A stretch of DNA of 64,000 bases, taken from contig CM060848.1 in NCBI GenBank assembly GCA_030737835.1, forward strand, positions 13,462,416-13,526,415, written 5' to 3'. Each line of letters opens with the position of its first letter. The first letter of the stretch is position 1. This DNA is from Acorus gramineus. Its lineage: Eukaryota; Streptophyta; Magnoliopsida; Acorales; Acoraceae. The notes under the pieces are model-generated. The model was not told the DNA's origin. It made no database searches and worked only from the letters and a program-made list of their open reading frames with translations. Position numbers and translations under genes: made by a program. Below are positions 1 through 11,109 of the stretch, piece after piece.

Positions 1-560
1 TATGAACTTTATGAAAAGCCAGGGGGTTAAATGGATTTTAGATAGTTTACATATGATTATTTGGATTTTTTCATTTTTTTTAAACATATGTTAAATACAT
101 TCAATATTAGACTTATTTGAATCGTATCGAGGATATTTATCCAATGATACTAATTTTATGAAAATTGAAATTGTATAGAAGAAATTATACACTTTTTTAA
201 AAAAATAAATAAAAAATAAACTAAACCACCGTATTTGGAGGCTCAAATAGTGAGCCTCCAAATGCCGTCTGCCAACGCAGACGGTTGGAGCCCAACCGTG
301 CTCCGTTTTAAAAAAATGGAGCATGGTTGGAGGTACTCTTAATTGCGCATATACGCTAAGCCAATCCCCCCGTTATTCCTGTATCTTTTATCTTTTTAAC
401 AATAATTTATGTATTCATGTGTTTTCTGTAACTTATAGAACACAAAGTGTAATTTCTGTAAATATTATATGTAGGTACATTATTATGCATGTCATATAAA
501 AATAATAATTTACAAAACACTATAAAACATATGTTAATACATAACATTTCAAAATATTTT
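1..560. other. AT-rich spacer with three stacked hairpins
   Basis: No gene seen. Positions 233-330 hold three consecutive inverted repeats: 233-245 pairs perfectly with 251-263 (13 bp, core TTTGGAGGCTCA), 265-272 pairs perfectly with 277-284 (CCGTCTGC), and 292-304 pairs with 318-330 with one mismatch (core CCAACC.TGCTCC). The block is GC-richer than its surroundings, so it is probably a small mobile or structured repeat. The rest is low-complexity AT. Confidence 0.6.
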
Positions 561-656
561 ATCACAATAAATATATCCAATGCTGGCCCTGGGTAGAAGC
601 CACCAAGGCAACTACTGCGTACAGACCCTCCCCAAAGAGGACCACAAAGTATGGAT
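561..656 (+). repeat. Possible Au-like SINE fragment
   Basis: A GC-richer block in AT spacer contains TGCGTACAGACCCTCCCC near 616-634 and ACCACAAAGT near 641-650. This resembles the 3' half of plant Au-type SINEs. Only part of the element is visible, and no promoter boxes or target duplication were found, so the family assignment rests on memory. Confidence 0.3.
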
Positions 657-713
657 ATGTTTTTTTTATATATATTAAGTATTTTGATAAAAAAAAAAAA
701 TTGGGTGTTTGTT

Positions 714-1030
714 TTTTTTTTTATTATTTTTATATCGGAAGGATCCCCCGTGGCTGACTTTACAGTCGAGCTAGGAAGGCTACCTCTGCCTGTTTGCCCC
801 GGTCCCACTGAAAATTCTTTCAAATAATCGCCAACAAACAGATGGGTAAGTCAGCGCCAAGACTCGAACCCAGGACCTATCAGTAACATTGCTAAGCCCT
901 GAACCGTTGTGCTATGACCACTGGGGACTGCTTTTTTTTTTTTTTTGGATGGGTAAAGGCGGGTTCGAACCCGCGAACTCCCCTTTGGGGAGGGTGCATC
1001 TCGACCACCCCGCTTGGAGGGTTTTCTGCT
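714..1030 (-). mobile_element. Composite of two tRNA-derived SINEs with target duplication
   Basis: The insert is flanked by identical 16 bp copies, AAATTGGGTGTTTGTT at 698-713 and 1031-1046. Read on the minus strand, it starts with a short tRNA-like head (about 1030-947) whose box A TGGTCGAGATG and box B GGTTCGAACCC fit the pol III consensus, followed by an A-run (about 946-930). A longer SINE (about 927-727) follows, with box-A-like TAGCACAACGG and box B GGGTTCGAGTC, ending in an A-rich tail at about 735-714. The longer SINE recurs at 43879-44090 and 45840-46022. The single outer duplication suggests either one dimeric element or an insertion into an earlier tail. Confidence 0.8.
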
Positions 1031-1046
1031 AAATTGGGTGTTTGTT

Positions 1047-2080
1047 GCAGGGGTACATAATTTTTTTTTTAAAGGTAGGGCACATAAATAATGGGGGGTT
1101 GGCTACAGCTTATAGAGGTATTTGGGCAATTCACCCTTTTTTATATACACTTAGTCCATTGAAGTATATTATACATATTTTTATTTATTGGTAGTATGGT
1201 ATACATTTGACATAATTTTTTGAAAAAAAAATTCATACATACTGCACTATCACATTATATAGATAATTGGGAGAGCACTTCTCGATTGTAGACATGGTTG
1301 TAAATAGACTGAGTGTATCAACTCTCTCAAACAAGATTTAGGTGATTCTATTTTTAGAAAGTAAAAGCTGCAAAAGTTTCCAAACACCATCGTCACTTTA
1401 AATTCATTTGAAAAGAGTAGATTTTGAAAGAAAAAAATAGTTCAATAAAATTTGATTCTCAGGAGCTCACTGTCTTTCAAAATAAATTATGTAATTAACC
1501 ATACTTTTTGCATTCCATAGAAATACGTTTATGTTTTTCGTTTCCTACAAAATTAAAATTCACTATTAGTTTTTAAAAGCAAATTAAATTTGCTTTTTAG
1601 GGATTGATTTTCAAAAAAAAAAAAAAATGTGATTTGTAACACTCAAACCATGTACCATGAACCCGGCCAATTTTAATAGAGATTTCTGCTAGGGGTTTGA
1701 AAAACATTATATTATACACATCTTGTTTGGTTTAAACAGTCAGAGAATTAACATGTGTGTTTTTATTCCAACCATGTGTTGATTTTAACAACTATACGAT
1801 GAATACGTGTGCAACTATATAACACTTGAATGTTGAACCTTTTGATTCGTTTGGTCTATTTTGCAATTTCATATGTAGTTCTATATATATTCATTATTAT
1901 AGTATATGACATAAATTTGTTTTACATTTTTTTAAAATAAAAAATATATTATCGTATCTTCATTTTATATATGAGCATATATTTCAATAAGATAGTATAT
2001 TATTTTTAAAAACAGATAAACAATATAAACTGTGGATGAGACTGCAATCATGGCTGAACATATCATTATCCATGACACTT
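1047..2080. other. AT-rich spacer, no gene seen
   Basis: Low-complexity AT sequence. A block near 1240-1340 (TTGTAGACATGGTTGTAAAT.. then GTGTATCAACTC) resembles blocks near 2975-3030 and, inverted, 55150-55440. This suggests a diverged dispersed repeat. No reading frame has coding character. Confidence 0.5.
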
Positions 2081-2081
2081 A

Positions 2082-2546
2082 GGTAGCGTTTGGTAACTCG
2101 ATTGCAAAACTGATTTTCTGCGATCGCTGGGTTTAAAACTGATTCTAAAGGAAACTGTCTCTCTCCAGATTTTTCAAATCGCAGCTTTTAGATACTATTT
2201 GAAATAAATTGAGTGCGTTTGGTTGCGCGATTGCAAAATTGATTCTGCAGGAATCTGCGATTGTAAACTGATTCCGCAGGAAGCTCACTTTTTCAGCTTT
2301 CTGAAATCGCAGCTTTTGAGCACTATTTGCCTGAAATCTGTGTGCAGGAAGCTATTACAGTAAAACTGTTTGGTTGTACGATTGTAAACGCCGCTTCCTG
2401 CAATCGCAATCGCAGCGCAATCGCGCAACCAAACGCACCAAATCTGTTTGTAGAAAGCTATGATTGTAAAGCTGTTTAATTGCACGATTATAAAACCACT
2501 TTCTTCCGATTACAAAATTTATACAATTACGCAATTAAACGCTACC
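2082..2546. mobile_element. Tourist-like MITE carrying a nested copy of its own family
   Basis: The outer ends are inverted, GGTAGCGTTTGG at 2082 and CGCTACC at 2546, flanked by the 3 bp duplication TTA (2079-2081, 2547-2549). That duplication fits PIF/Harbinger (Tourist) elements. Inside, 2213-2438 has a second, nearly perfect inverted end pair (GTGCGTTTGGTTGCGCGATTG type) and the size of a full family member (about 226 bp). Other copies lie at 41969-42210, about 46154-46390 and 55560-55700. No transposase is present, so the element is non-autonomous. Confidence 0.75.
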
Positions 2547-3837
2547 TTAACATGATGTTAAGGAGAAACAACAATTGAGGTTCTCATCTGCCCTTCATAT
2601 GAGTTAACAGTGATCCTGGAGTAAAAAAGGCCCGCATGACTGCATTTTTCCTGGACCCTACACCACTCCCTTTGTGGTACACCTTTTACCCATACGTTAT
2701 ACACCCTCGGTTGTCTCATTATCATTAAAACCTTGCTTTTGTCTAAAATCAGTTTTACAACTGTACAACCAAATGCAAGTGTAGCCTTGTTAGCAACTTT
2801 CACTTTTCCTTTTTTATATATCCAAAAAAATTATACGCTCGTCCATGAATAAATGTTTGTTATAAAAAAATAAATTATATATTGAAATATGTTAATATAT
2901 TTTTCTTTAAATGATGATTTTTAAAATTTTCATATATTACAATAGTGTGCTACAAGTAGTTGGAAAATCATTTCTGAATTATAGACGGGGTTATAAATCA
3001 GACTTAGTGTATCAGTAGTGCTCTATACAATTCTCTTAACTTTGTTATTCAAATAAAATTATATATCCACATGAAAAATGTTATATGTAGTCCGTTATAA
3101 CCCGCTTTTTAACTTTATATTTTTGTTTGATCTCATTAGCATTTTTATGGAGATTTTTTCTTTTACTGAATGACATAAATAAATGTTAGATCCGAAGGAT
3201 AAAAGTGGGCCACAAACAAAAAAGACTGAATTTATAAATATAAATTATGCACGTAGTTGAGAACATCAATTGAAAGTTGATGTTTTGATTAAGTCATGCT
3301 AGACACACTACATGTATCTTTTTAATTGAGATACATATCTTATTAGATAATTTTTACATTTTTTATAATTAGTTTCATCTAATCCTGTTAAACTATATAT
3401 ATTTTATTTTTTATATAAATATATACAATATATGTAACTCAAAACTTATGTTACCTATCATCCTTTTTTATTTGTTCTTTTTTTATTCCTCTTCTTATCT
3501 CTCCTTCATACCTATACTTTCACTTTTCATAATAAAAGTGTTGATAGCATTAACAAGTTCTACTTTATTTCAACAAAAAAAACTCAAAACTTATATAACC
3601 ATGAGACACAAAATTGAAGTTGAGACTTCTAGTATTATTTTCAATTTTTTTTTGGAAGAATAAATGTTTTCCCCAATAAACAAAAATAGACATCATTGTT
3701 TGTATACATTTATACATGAATACATATGTATTCCCAATCCCCATATTCAGCTACCACAATTTCCCAAAAATAATAACAAATCAACAAATCTTTCTTTCAA
3801 TAACAAAAAAATAATAATAATAATAACTTAAAAAGAA
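2547..3837. other. Intergenic spacer, no gene seen
   Basis: AT-rich throughout. It includes the region downstream of the minus-strand DUF1645 gene, so its 3' UTR must lie in the last few hundred bases, but I could not fix a polyadenylation site. Short frames here have biased low-complexity composition and no recognisable domain. Confidence 0.5.
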
Positions 3838-4728
3838 TCAGGACCGTCCACGTGTCCCCCTGCTAGACCCATGGACGGTGGGATTGAACCCGAGCCAGCC
3901 GAGCAAGCCGTGCCTGTACGGGAGGGCCGTCTTCTTCTTCAGCTCCTCCGACACCGCCCGGTTCGCCGTGTAATGGATCTCGTGAGCCGAAACCCTACCC
4001 GACACACTCCCACCGTCCGTCGACCGGAAGCTCGACCCCTTCACATCCGACGCCGGAGGAACCCCGTAGTACCCCTTCGCGCGTCCCCCGATCCCCGCCG
4101 TCGACGACGCCCCCTCCGACGCGCTCCTGAACAGCAGCAGATCCCTCAGCCTCCACTTCCTGCTCCGCGACGGCTTCGGCACGATCCGTCTCTCCTCGGC
4201 ATCGGAGACCCGGAGCGGCGACAGCGACCTCGCCGACCGGCGGTTCCCTCGGGGGGCCTCCCTCCTGCTCCTCCTGGCGGTCTCCATCGCCGCCATGAAC
4301 GGATCGATCTCCGACGCCGGCGACGACTTCCTCGGCGAGAAGGCCTCGCGGAAGATGCGGCGGCCCTTCTCGATCGGGGATCGAGGGGAGGAAGGCGCGG
4401 CGGCGGCGGCGCCGTCGGTGATGTGGAGGCGGGGAGGGGGTTTCAAGGGACGGATCTTCCCGGCCTCGAAGAGCTCGTCGGCGGTGGCGGAGGTGTCGTC
4501 GGGAATGGAGCCGCCGAAGTCGAAGGCGAAGTCATCGGAGTCGGAGGTGGGGGGTTTGTGTTTGGGGGTTCCGGGGGTGTCCTCCCAATCGAAGGCGACG
4601 GTGGCGGCGGAGGAGGAGCGATTGGGGGAGGTTGGGGCGGAGAAGTAGAGGAAATCGGGGCGGTTGGGGGTGGAGGGGGCGGTCATGTAGAAGTTGAAGT
4701 CGGATGGGACGGGAACGATGAGTTCCAT
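3838..4728 (-). CDS. DUF1645 family protein, 296 aa, intronless
   Basis: This is a single-exon gene ending in TGA and starting with ATG at 4728 in good context (AACAATGG). The protein shows the usual layout of plant DUF1645 proteins: an acidic, proline-rich N-terminus with SAPTSPNR (about residues 30-37) and FDWEDTPGTP (about 46-55), a middle with SPRSPIEKGR and FREAFSPRK, a basic tract RSRKWRLRDLLLFRSASEG (about 187-205), and a C-terminal PYRHGLLGWLGF (about 271-282). The family is plant-specific. Characterised rice members affect stress tolerance and grain length, and nuclear localisation is often reported, but no biochemical activity is established. Coding GC is far above the flanks. A 319-residue frame on the other strand is a shadow caused by that GC bias. 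Confidence 0.9.
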   Translation of the reverse strand: MELIVPVPSDFNFYMTAPSTPNRPDFLYFSAPTSPNRSSSAATVAFDWEDTPGTPKHKPPTSDSDDFAFDFGGSIPDDTSATADELFEAGKIRPLKPPPRLHITDGAAAAAPSSPRSPIEKGRRIFREAFSPRKSSPASEIDPFMAAMETARRSRREAPRGNRRSARSLSPLRVSDAEERRIVPKPSRSRKWRLRDLLLFRSASEGASSTAGIGGRAKGYYGVPPASDVKGSSFRSTDGGSVSGRVSAHEIHYTANRAVSEELKKKTALPYRHGLLGWLGFNPTVHGSSRGTRGRS

Positions 4729-4760
4729 TGTTGGGTACTCTGGTTTGGTTTGGTTAGTGT

Positions 4761-4872
4761 GGTTTTATACGAGGAGGTTTTGGTGGGGAAAGAGAGACGA
4801 AGGTGGGATTCGGATTTGAGAATGAAATAATTGGATTGGATTGACTTTTTTAAGGCCGCCTTTTAATACCCA
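4761..4872 (-). promoter_or_regulatory. Likely core promoter of the DUF1645 gene
   Basis: Reading towards the gene, two TATA-like motifs precede the start codon: GTATTAAAAGG near 4870-4859 and GTATAAAACC near 4770-4761. The stretch between them is CT-rich, like a plant 5' UTR. The upstream motif would leave a leader of about 100 bases and the nearer one an unusually short leader, so I favour the upstream one. Not proven. Confidence 0.4.
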
Positions 4873-4879
4873 TGTTTTT

Positions 4880-6990
4880 TTAATTTGTTGTTTGCGGTGG
4901 GTGTTTTGATACGCTTTTTAATTTGAATACGTATTATCAGAAGCTTCTACCTTTGATTTTGTCAAATATATATATATATATATATGAAAATGATACGTAC
5001 AGCCCCGTCGTAGGTTTTTTTTTTTTAAAAAATCATTCACTATTTAAATGAAATGCATGCTGTTATGTGAAAGAAAATATATATTGAGTTATATTAATTT
5101 TTTTTTTTTCAAATTAAAAAAAATGATAAAAATTTTTTATGTCATGTGTTATGATACAATTTCGTATACTATGATGGTACAGTATATGCTATGTTATCTT
5201 AGTGTATGGAGTTGTAAAACGTGCTGCAAAACGGACTGCGTGTATTAACGCTCATTTATATATATAAAGTGATTCGGTGCAGTTTGTGGGAACCGCATAT
5301 ATACATCCATTATCAAGGTATATACGTCAATAAAAAAAAGTATATCAGCTCACTGTAACATATATCTTGGGCTATAAGCGTCATTTATTGACTTATATAC
5401 TTGATAAGAGATACATATGCGCGGTTCACACGAACTGCATATTATCATTTCGTGTGTGTGTGTGTGTGGGTAAAAAAAAAAATTGATTAAATCTTTTCTG
5501 ATCAACAAATAAATTTAAGTCCCCTCATTAAAAAGGGATACCTCTTTTAGGAGGTTCGATATTTTATCAAATGTGTCATACATTCACATTAACAATGAAT
5601 ATATATCTCGTTAGAAATTTTTATTATTTTTAATAAATGGATCATACAATTCATTCATTAAAATATTTATTATAATTTTTATAAAAACATATATCTTGTT
5701 AGATGTAAATATATTATTTTTAAAATAAAATAAATATATGCATGCTGAAATTAGGGATGAAAAAGTGACTATGCATAATTTCTTCGTCTCGGGGGAGTTG
5801 GGAATTGAATTGGAGATGTTATTGGGATCTTGATAGTGTCTCAGTAAAAATTGAAAATTGTCACTTACAGTTTTGCATGGAGTCTCATGTCTCCAATCAT
5901 ATATATGCAGAGCCTATCATTTGTCTTTTTGTTTTATAAGTGAGTTAATACAATTCATTTAAGATATACGCTTTCTTACATTTAAAGTATGACAACACAT
6001 AATCTGCATCATACTTGAAGTTATGAATCTTCTATAATATGCATATAAATTCTTTTGCTAATAAAAGATGAAAGCAGCTAAATTTATGTCTTTTTGTGGA
6101 AAATTCTCCTAAGCTGTAAACTTGTAAATCTATGATATATCATCCTGGCAAAACAAAACTAATTTGACTTGTCATTCTATTGGCATGGTGGATCCCTTCC
6201 CACCTTGGGGGTATTGTCAGGAGAACACCTCAAACCAGGCTATACATAACACAGCCTTGGTAATTATAATCAGTTAAATTTAATTTAAACCTTGATCTCT
6301 TTATTTTATAAATATTTTTATTTATGGATGCACTTTACATTGCTCTTCTGTGCCTGGTTTTCTGAAATCACTATTAAGGCTCTGGAAGAAACTTAGGCCA
6401 CCAGTGTCATGTATCAGGATGACAGCTCTCGCAAATAATACATCAAATATCCAGATGTCCTCAACATTTTCTTTTGGATGGTATCCTAAGAATGATTCAT
6501 AGGATTATATACATATATATAATCGTGTTGTCAATAATCAAATCTATAAAATTAAGAAACATGTCAAATTTTTTCACAAAAATCAAGCAACATAATCACA
6601 GAAGTCGAAACAAATGTTATGGTATTGTTTTATTACATAAAGTCTATTTTTTTTAGTAAATTCAACATTTTAACACATAAGTAATCATAATTTCTATAAA
6701 TAAAGTTTACAAATCATGATTTAATATGTTTTATATGACATTCAATTTAAATTTCACTGTAATGGAAGACGTAAAGAGTATTCAAAGCCCCTGCTTCTCA
6801 TGTAACTATTAACTTCCACAAGAGGGAAATATAAGATAACAATTCCACACAAATCAACAAATTTATTTCCATTTATTTCCTTTTGGTTCCTCTCTTTTAT
6901 TAGAGGTATATATTTGCTATACATGTGTTTGAACTATTTCAACCCCTGCCGAATTGTAGGTCACAACAAGAAGATAATCTTCTACAGTAT
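4880..6990. other. Intergenic spacer with one short inverted-repeat element
   Basis: AT-rich spacer between the DUF1645 and MIP1/DUF547 genes. It holds an (AT)n run near 4967-4984, a MITE-like inverted repeat at 5277-5439, and a diverged AT-rich dispersed repeat near 5570-5740 (ATATATCTCGTTAG type). A GC-richer patch at about 6160-6250 is unexplained. No gene seen. Confidence 0.5.
5277..5439. mobile_element. MITE-like inverted repeat, unclassified
   Basis: The left arm (from TGCAGTTTGTGGGAACCGC) and the right arm (GCGGTTCACACGAACTGCA) are imperfect inverted copies over about 55 bp, including an inner match around TATCAAG/CTTGATA and GTCAATAA/TTATTGAC. The total of about 163 bp is a typical MITE size. 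I could not identify a target duplication. Confidence 0.5.
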
Positions 6991-6996
6991 AAGCTT

Positions 6997-9900
6997 CTAC
7001 GGTGTCAAAAGGTACCTGAAACTGAAGTCATAAGGTAGCACCTGTACAAATTGCGAGCCCATGTCTCTCCCTCTTTCAAGCAACCATAGAGCTTCCTTCC
7101 TCAAGCCGGTTGGTAATTGTAGGCAGACCCAGTCTATCAATGCTTCCATATCCTTTGCGAAGTCAAGAAGATACCAATCCAAGAGCTTTGGAATGGCCAA
7201 CTTATTGTTATCTAAAGAGACCCCAACTGCTGATTGTAAGTAGTCTCTCTTCGCCATTTGCAACTCATTCTCGACATGTGATGCTGTATACACGCGCACC
7301 TTGGTTTGAAATGCTCAGTATTAGTCAATAAGCATAGCAGAAAATTTTGTGGCCAAGCCAACACAGTATCTAATTTTTCATTTATGTTTGGTCTACAGGT
7401 ATTTTGTATTAAAAAATAAGTGGCCCTAACATGTTTGTATCATCAATTCAATTTTTTGTTGGTTACATTAAAACTTTAATTTACATGCAGGTTAAGAATC
7501 TTTGATTTTTAAATGATACAGAAAGTTGATTCACAACTTCTTGTTTTGAAAAGTCAAAGCAGGTATAAAAAAAAAAATTACAATCCATACTCAATTATGT
7601 TAAAAATCACAGTTTTTCTCAAAAGATGTATATGTAACTTGCAATTGCTTTTATATTCGATAAAAATGAATGTGCTTCAGATGGACTTACAGCAGGAGAG
7701 GACCAACTTCCACATGACAATGCAAATGTGACGAGAGGTTCAGGCCAATCCAGCCCAAATACACTCCTCATTGTCATTTCATCATTTTTAACACCTTTGA
7801 AATACGTCTGTTGACAAAATAGAAGGAACTCAATAGCATGATAGCATAATTAAATTGAATACTTAGCTATTATGAAAATGATGTCTGACACTTACACATT
7901 TTGATTTGTAAGGTAGGCGTAATATGAAATGTTCGATTGTCATTGCATTCAACAAATGTCGACCCACATTAATCATCGCCTGAAAAAGTATCACAGTTTG
8001 ATTAAATAATAGATTGCCCGCCCCAGTACATAACATACACTTATAAGATGGTTATCAATTGTTGATTAAAGATTATGATATGGAAGGAAGATCATGCCTT
8101 CTGCATCAATGCAATGACCATATGAGGACTGCTTGGAATTCCATGCTCTAGATATGCCTGAAACAGATTAGAAATGCATAAACAAATACTCTAATACATA
8201 ACCAAGCCTCTTCTTGTTATCCAAGATCAATAATGAGGATATCTTATCAAAATTTGGAGAGCATAAGAAAAGCAGACATAATTACATAAAGCAAGAATGG
8301 CAGGAAAATCTCGTCTAATTCAACAACTGCCAGATTTCTCTGAATATTCAATGTTATTGTCTGTTAATAAGAAACTAAGAACATGGACAAACAGTTCTCA
8401 ACATCTCAAAACATTACAGTCAGAATCATCAAAAAGGAAACAAGTGAAAATTTTAATATATTCATTGAATTTCAAGAAGTTTGAAGACCATACATTCATC
8501 ATGCATGAATTGTAGATGTTGATCCAGAATGCAAGCTTTTGCTGATGAGTAAGTCCCCCTAAGTCCACCAAGGCAAGTTTCCCAAGTAACAATCTAATTT
8601 CAGGAAGGCAGAGGCAAGAAATCATTAGAAGTTACAGAGATGCCAAGCATATATTCAAAAATTCAAATCAAATCAAACATATACTTTAGTCTTCGCATCA
8701 GGATTGACGAGCTAGCGAGATGGTCAGGACAAACTGAGACTTCTTCGATCACGCAGAGTTGCTTATATGGGCCGACATCCCTCCTCCCAAACTCCACACA
8801 GATACCATATGGATCACCGGATCCCGAGACAGATGGGAATGCCTCGATATCTGTGCCTGCACCCTTCATGAAAATGGTCACCAGACACTTCAAGATGTCC
8901 TCTGAAACTTTGTTTGGACCGTTATCTTCATTGTTAGTATTGCATTCCATCTATAGAGAAACATTATGCTGTAAAGCTTCGATCACAATATAAAACACAA
9001 CCCCCAATTCGTAGGTTAGAAAAATTGATAACAGTACAGACTTAGCTTACTAGTGAATTTGGAGAATTTGAATTGGTCATTGTGGATGTTTTGATTCTTA
9101 TGACCTTTTGTGCAGACCGCTTATTGTTCTCCGTGGAATTAGCATTCGTTTTATTTACCTTTCCACGCACATCTTCACGAATGCTCATTGAGGAATTGTT
9201 CTTCTTCAACAATCTTTTCCCACCAAGTGAACCATAATGCTCATGGTGTTCTATATTCAAAGACGACAACCGATTTGAGACACATGGTTTCTCATCCAGA
9301 TCCTCCCAATTGGAAACTTGGTATAGATCACTAGAGTTCTCTAAAGTCTTTTTCGATGAAGAGATGTACACGGCCTCCTTATAAAGGTCCTGTCGGAAAT
9401 TCACCACTATTTCTTCGAGCCGCACAACCTCTTCTTCCAAGACTGCAACTTCAGCGAGAAGCTCTAGAGTCTAATGATGGAAATGAATCAAGCAATACAA
9501 TTTAACTCCATCTAAAAATTCACAATCACAAAAAAAATAGGCCTTCTTAAAGAAAATTTAAATGGTTTGAGATTACATGGGGAGGAAGATAAGGAGGGAG
9601 ACGAGGTAGAGCACCCAATGGTCTGGTGAAAGCTCTCTCCAAGGCTCTGTGTACATTCTCTTCATGCCTAAGCTTCTTCTTGAGCTTATCAACCTGTGTA
9701 GACAATCAAGGAAACAAAATGCATTGAAAAATCAATCAAGTTCAATTATATGTTGCTACTCTCCATTTGTCAAACTAAATAAAAAAAAAATTAAAAACAA
9801 AGATTCATACATCTTGTTGTAAGGCGATTTTCCTCTCTCTGCGTGACCGGCATCTATTCGGGTACTTCTTGGTGCCCATTAATTTGTTCCCTTGCATCTG

Positions 9901-10601
9901 TGATTTCTCCTTCTCCTTCACCAACCGATAGGGAAAAAGATTCAGTAATTCAATTAAAGAATACTCTTTTGTTCTACAAATCTTTTTAAAAAAGGAAAAT
10001 TTAGTTCAGATACTACCAAATAAGCCAATTTTACTTACCAAAAAAAATTGAGTGTGATTTAGGGAAGAAAATCTTGCTTACAAAGTGCTAAATATCCATC
10101 TTCACCACCCCAGAATAGCATACAAAGCCAATGATTTAAACAAAGCAACCTTTGTTTAATCAACAAACACATCAATCTGGTTGAGTTTCTAAAAATCCAT
10201 CTACAATTAAAACAACCATACCTGAATTTCTATCTATAGAGATCTCACTTGCTAACTTACTTACTTTGCAATCCATTTAAGCAAAAAAAAAAAAAAACGC
10301 TTTTCTGTCCTACTCTATTGATAGTATTAAATAATAAATAAATAAAAAAAACAGAATTTTGGATCAAGGGACTCCTACTTTTTCTATGCTTTTGCACTTG
10401 CAAGTAGGTGAGAAACCCAAGTTTATTTAAAAACCAGAAACTCCAATTCAAGGAGACCCAATTCAAGATTCGATGCAAAAACAGCCTTTTCGGATCAAAA
10501 CAAGGAGAACCCACTCAGTGAAATCACCAAAAGAAGCCTACTTTTTGGTTCTGGTGATGACATTTCATTGCCTGCAACGCCGTCTTGGCTCTGCTGTTCA
10601 T
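6997..10601 (-). CDS. MIP1-type leucine zipper / DUF547 protein, 543 aa, 10 exons
   Basis: Exons, 5' to 3': 10601-10542, 9915-9811, 9693-9577, 9470-9051, 8950-8685, 8593-8494, 8157-8098, 7979-7896, 7807-7691, 7299-6997; phases agree and give 1632 nt with stop. The start [13 protein letters not shown] and the next exon [12 protein letters not shown] fit family N-termini. Residues about 45-130 form a basic/coiled-coil zipper ([37 protein letters not shown]), the Lzipper-MIP1 region. DUF547 follows at about 320-460, with [32 protein letters not shown] and the terminal YDFSFRYLL. The family is named for ternary-complex-factor MIP1 and is usually described as interacting with MADS-box partners; DUF547 has no agreed biochemical role. 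The sixth intron (8097-8158) uses a GC donor (AAG|GCATGA). The first and last exons look complete. The gene stands alone. Confidence 0.92.
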
Positions 10602-10925
10602 CCTCTACTACTCTCTATCTCTCTCTCTCTCTCTCTCTCTCAAAAACAGAGCTGCCACGAAACACATACGCGCAGAGGGACTCATAAAAAATAACAATAA
10701 AATAACATTAAAGAAACTCACAGTGATTGGTTCTTTATTATAAAAAAAAAAAAAGGCACCTTTCAGTGAAGTTTAGACCCTTTGTTCAGAGAGCGGGAAG
10801 GACAGATTTCAACCCAAATTCAGAGATTATGAGAAGAACCCATTGAAGGGAGAGCGAAGTGAAACATAAGAACAGAATCAAAGAAAAGATAAGTGAGTGA
10901 GTGAGAGAGAGAGAGAGAGGGAGTG
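10602..10925 (-). promoter_or_regulatory. 5' leader of the MIP1/DUF547 gene with GA repeats
   Basis: Directly upstream of the start codon the sense strand has a (GA)n tract (CT on the plus strand, 10617-10641), and beyond it, near 10898-10920 on the plus strand, an opposite (GA)n tract. Such tracts are common in plant leaders and promoters and bind GAGA-type factors. The transcription start was not located. Confidence 0.4.
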
Positions 10926-11109
10926 ACAGAGATTGGTCCTTGAAAAACAACAAGTTTCATCAATGCATATCATTAGATATGATTTATAAAATAAAAAAAT
11001 ATACGCACAGAGGTCCTGCTCCGACCTCTGCCTTTCCAGCGAGCAGTCACCCTTTAATACCGAAAATACCCTCCCTTAAATTTAGGGTGGGTTTTAGTGA
11101 TCCAGTTTC

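Noticed and set aside
947-1030. A functional tRNA gene
   Set aside because: Box A and box B fit, but the acceptor and anticodon stems do not pair and an A-run follows directly on the sense strand. It is a SINE head.
3871-4830. 319-codon open frame opposite the DUF1645 gene
   Set aside because: It lacks stops because the real gene is GC-rich; the translation is Arg/Pro/Gly-rich without motifs, while the minus-strand frame has clear family motifs.
8297-8515. Plus-strand frame within the MIP1/DUF547 gene
   Set aside because: It overlaps an intron and exon 6 on the opposite strand and has no motif.
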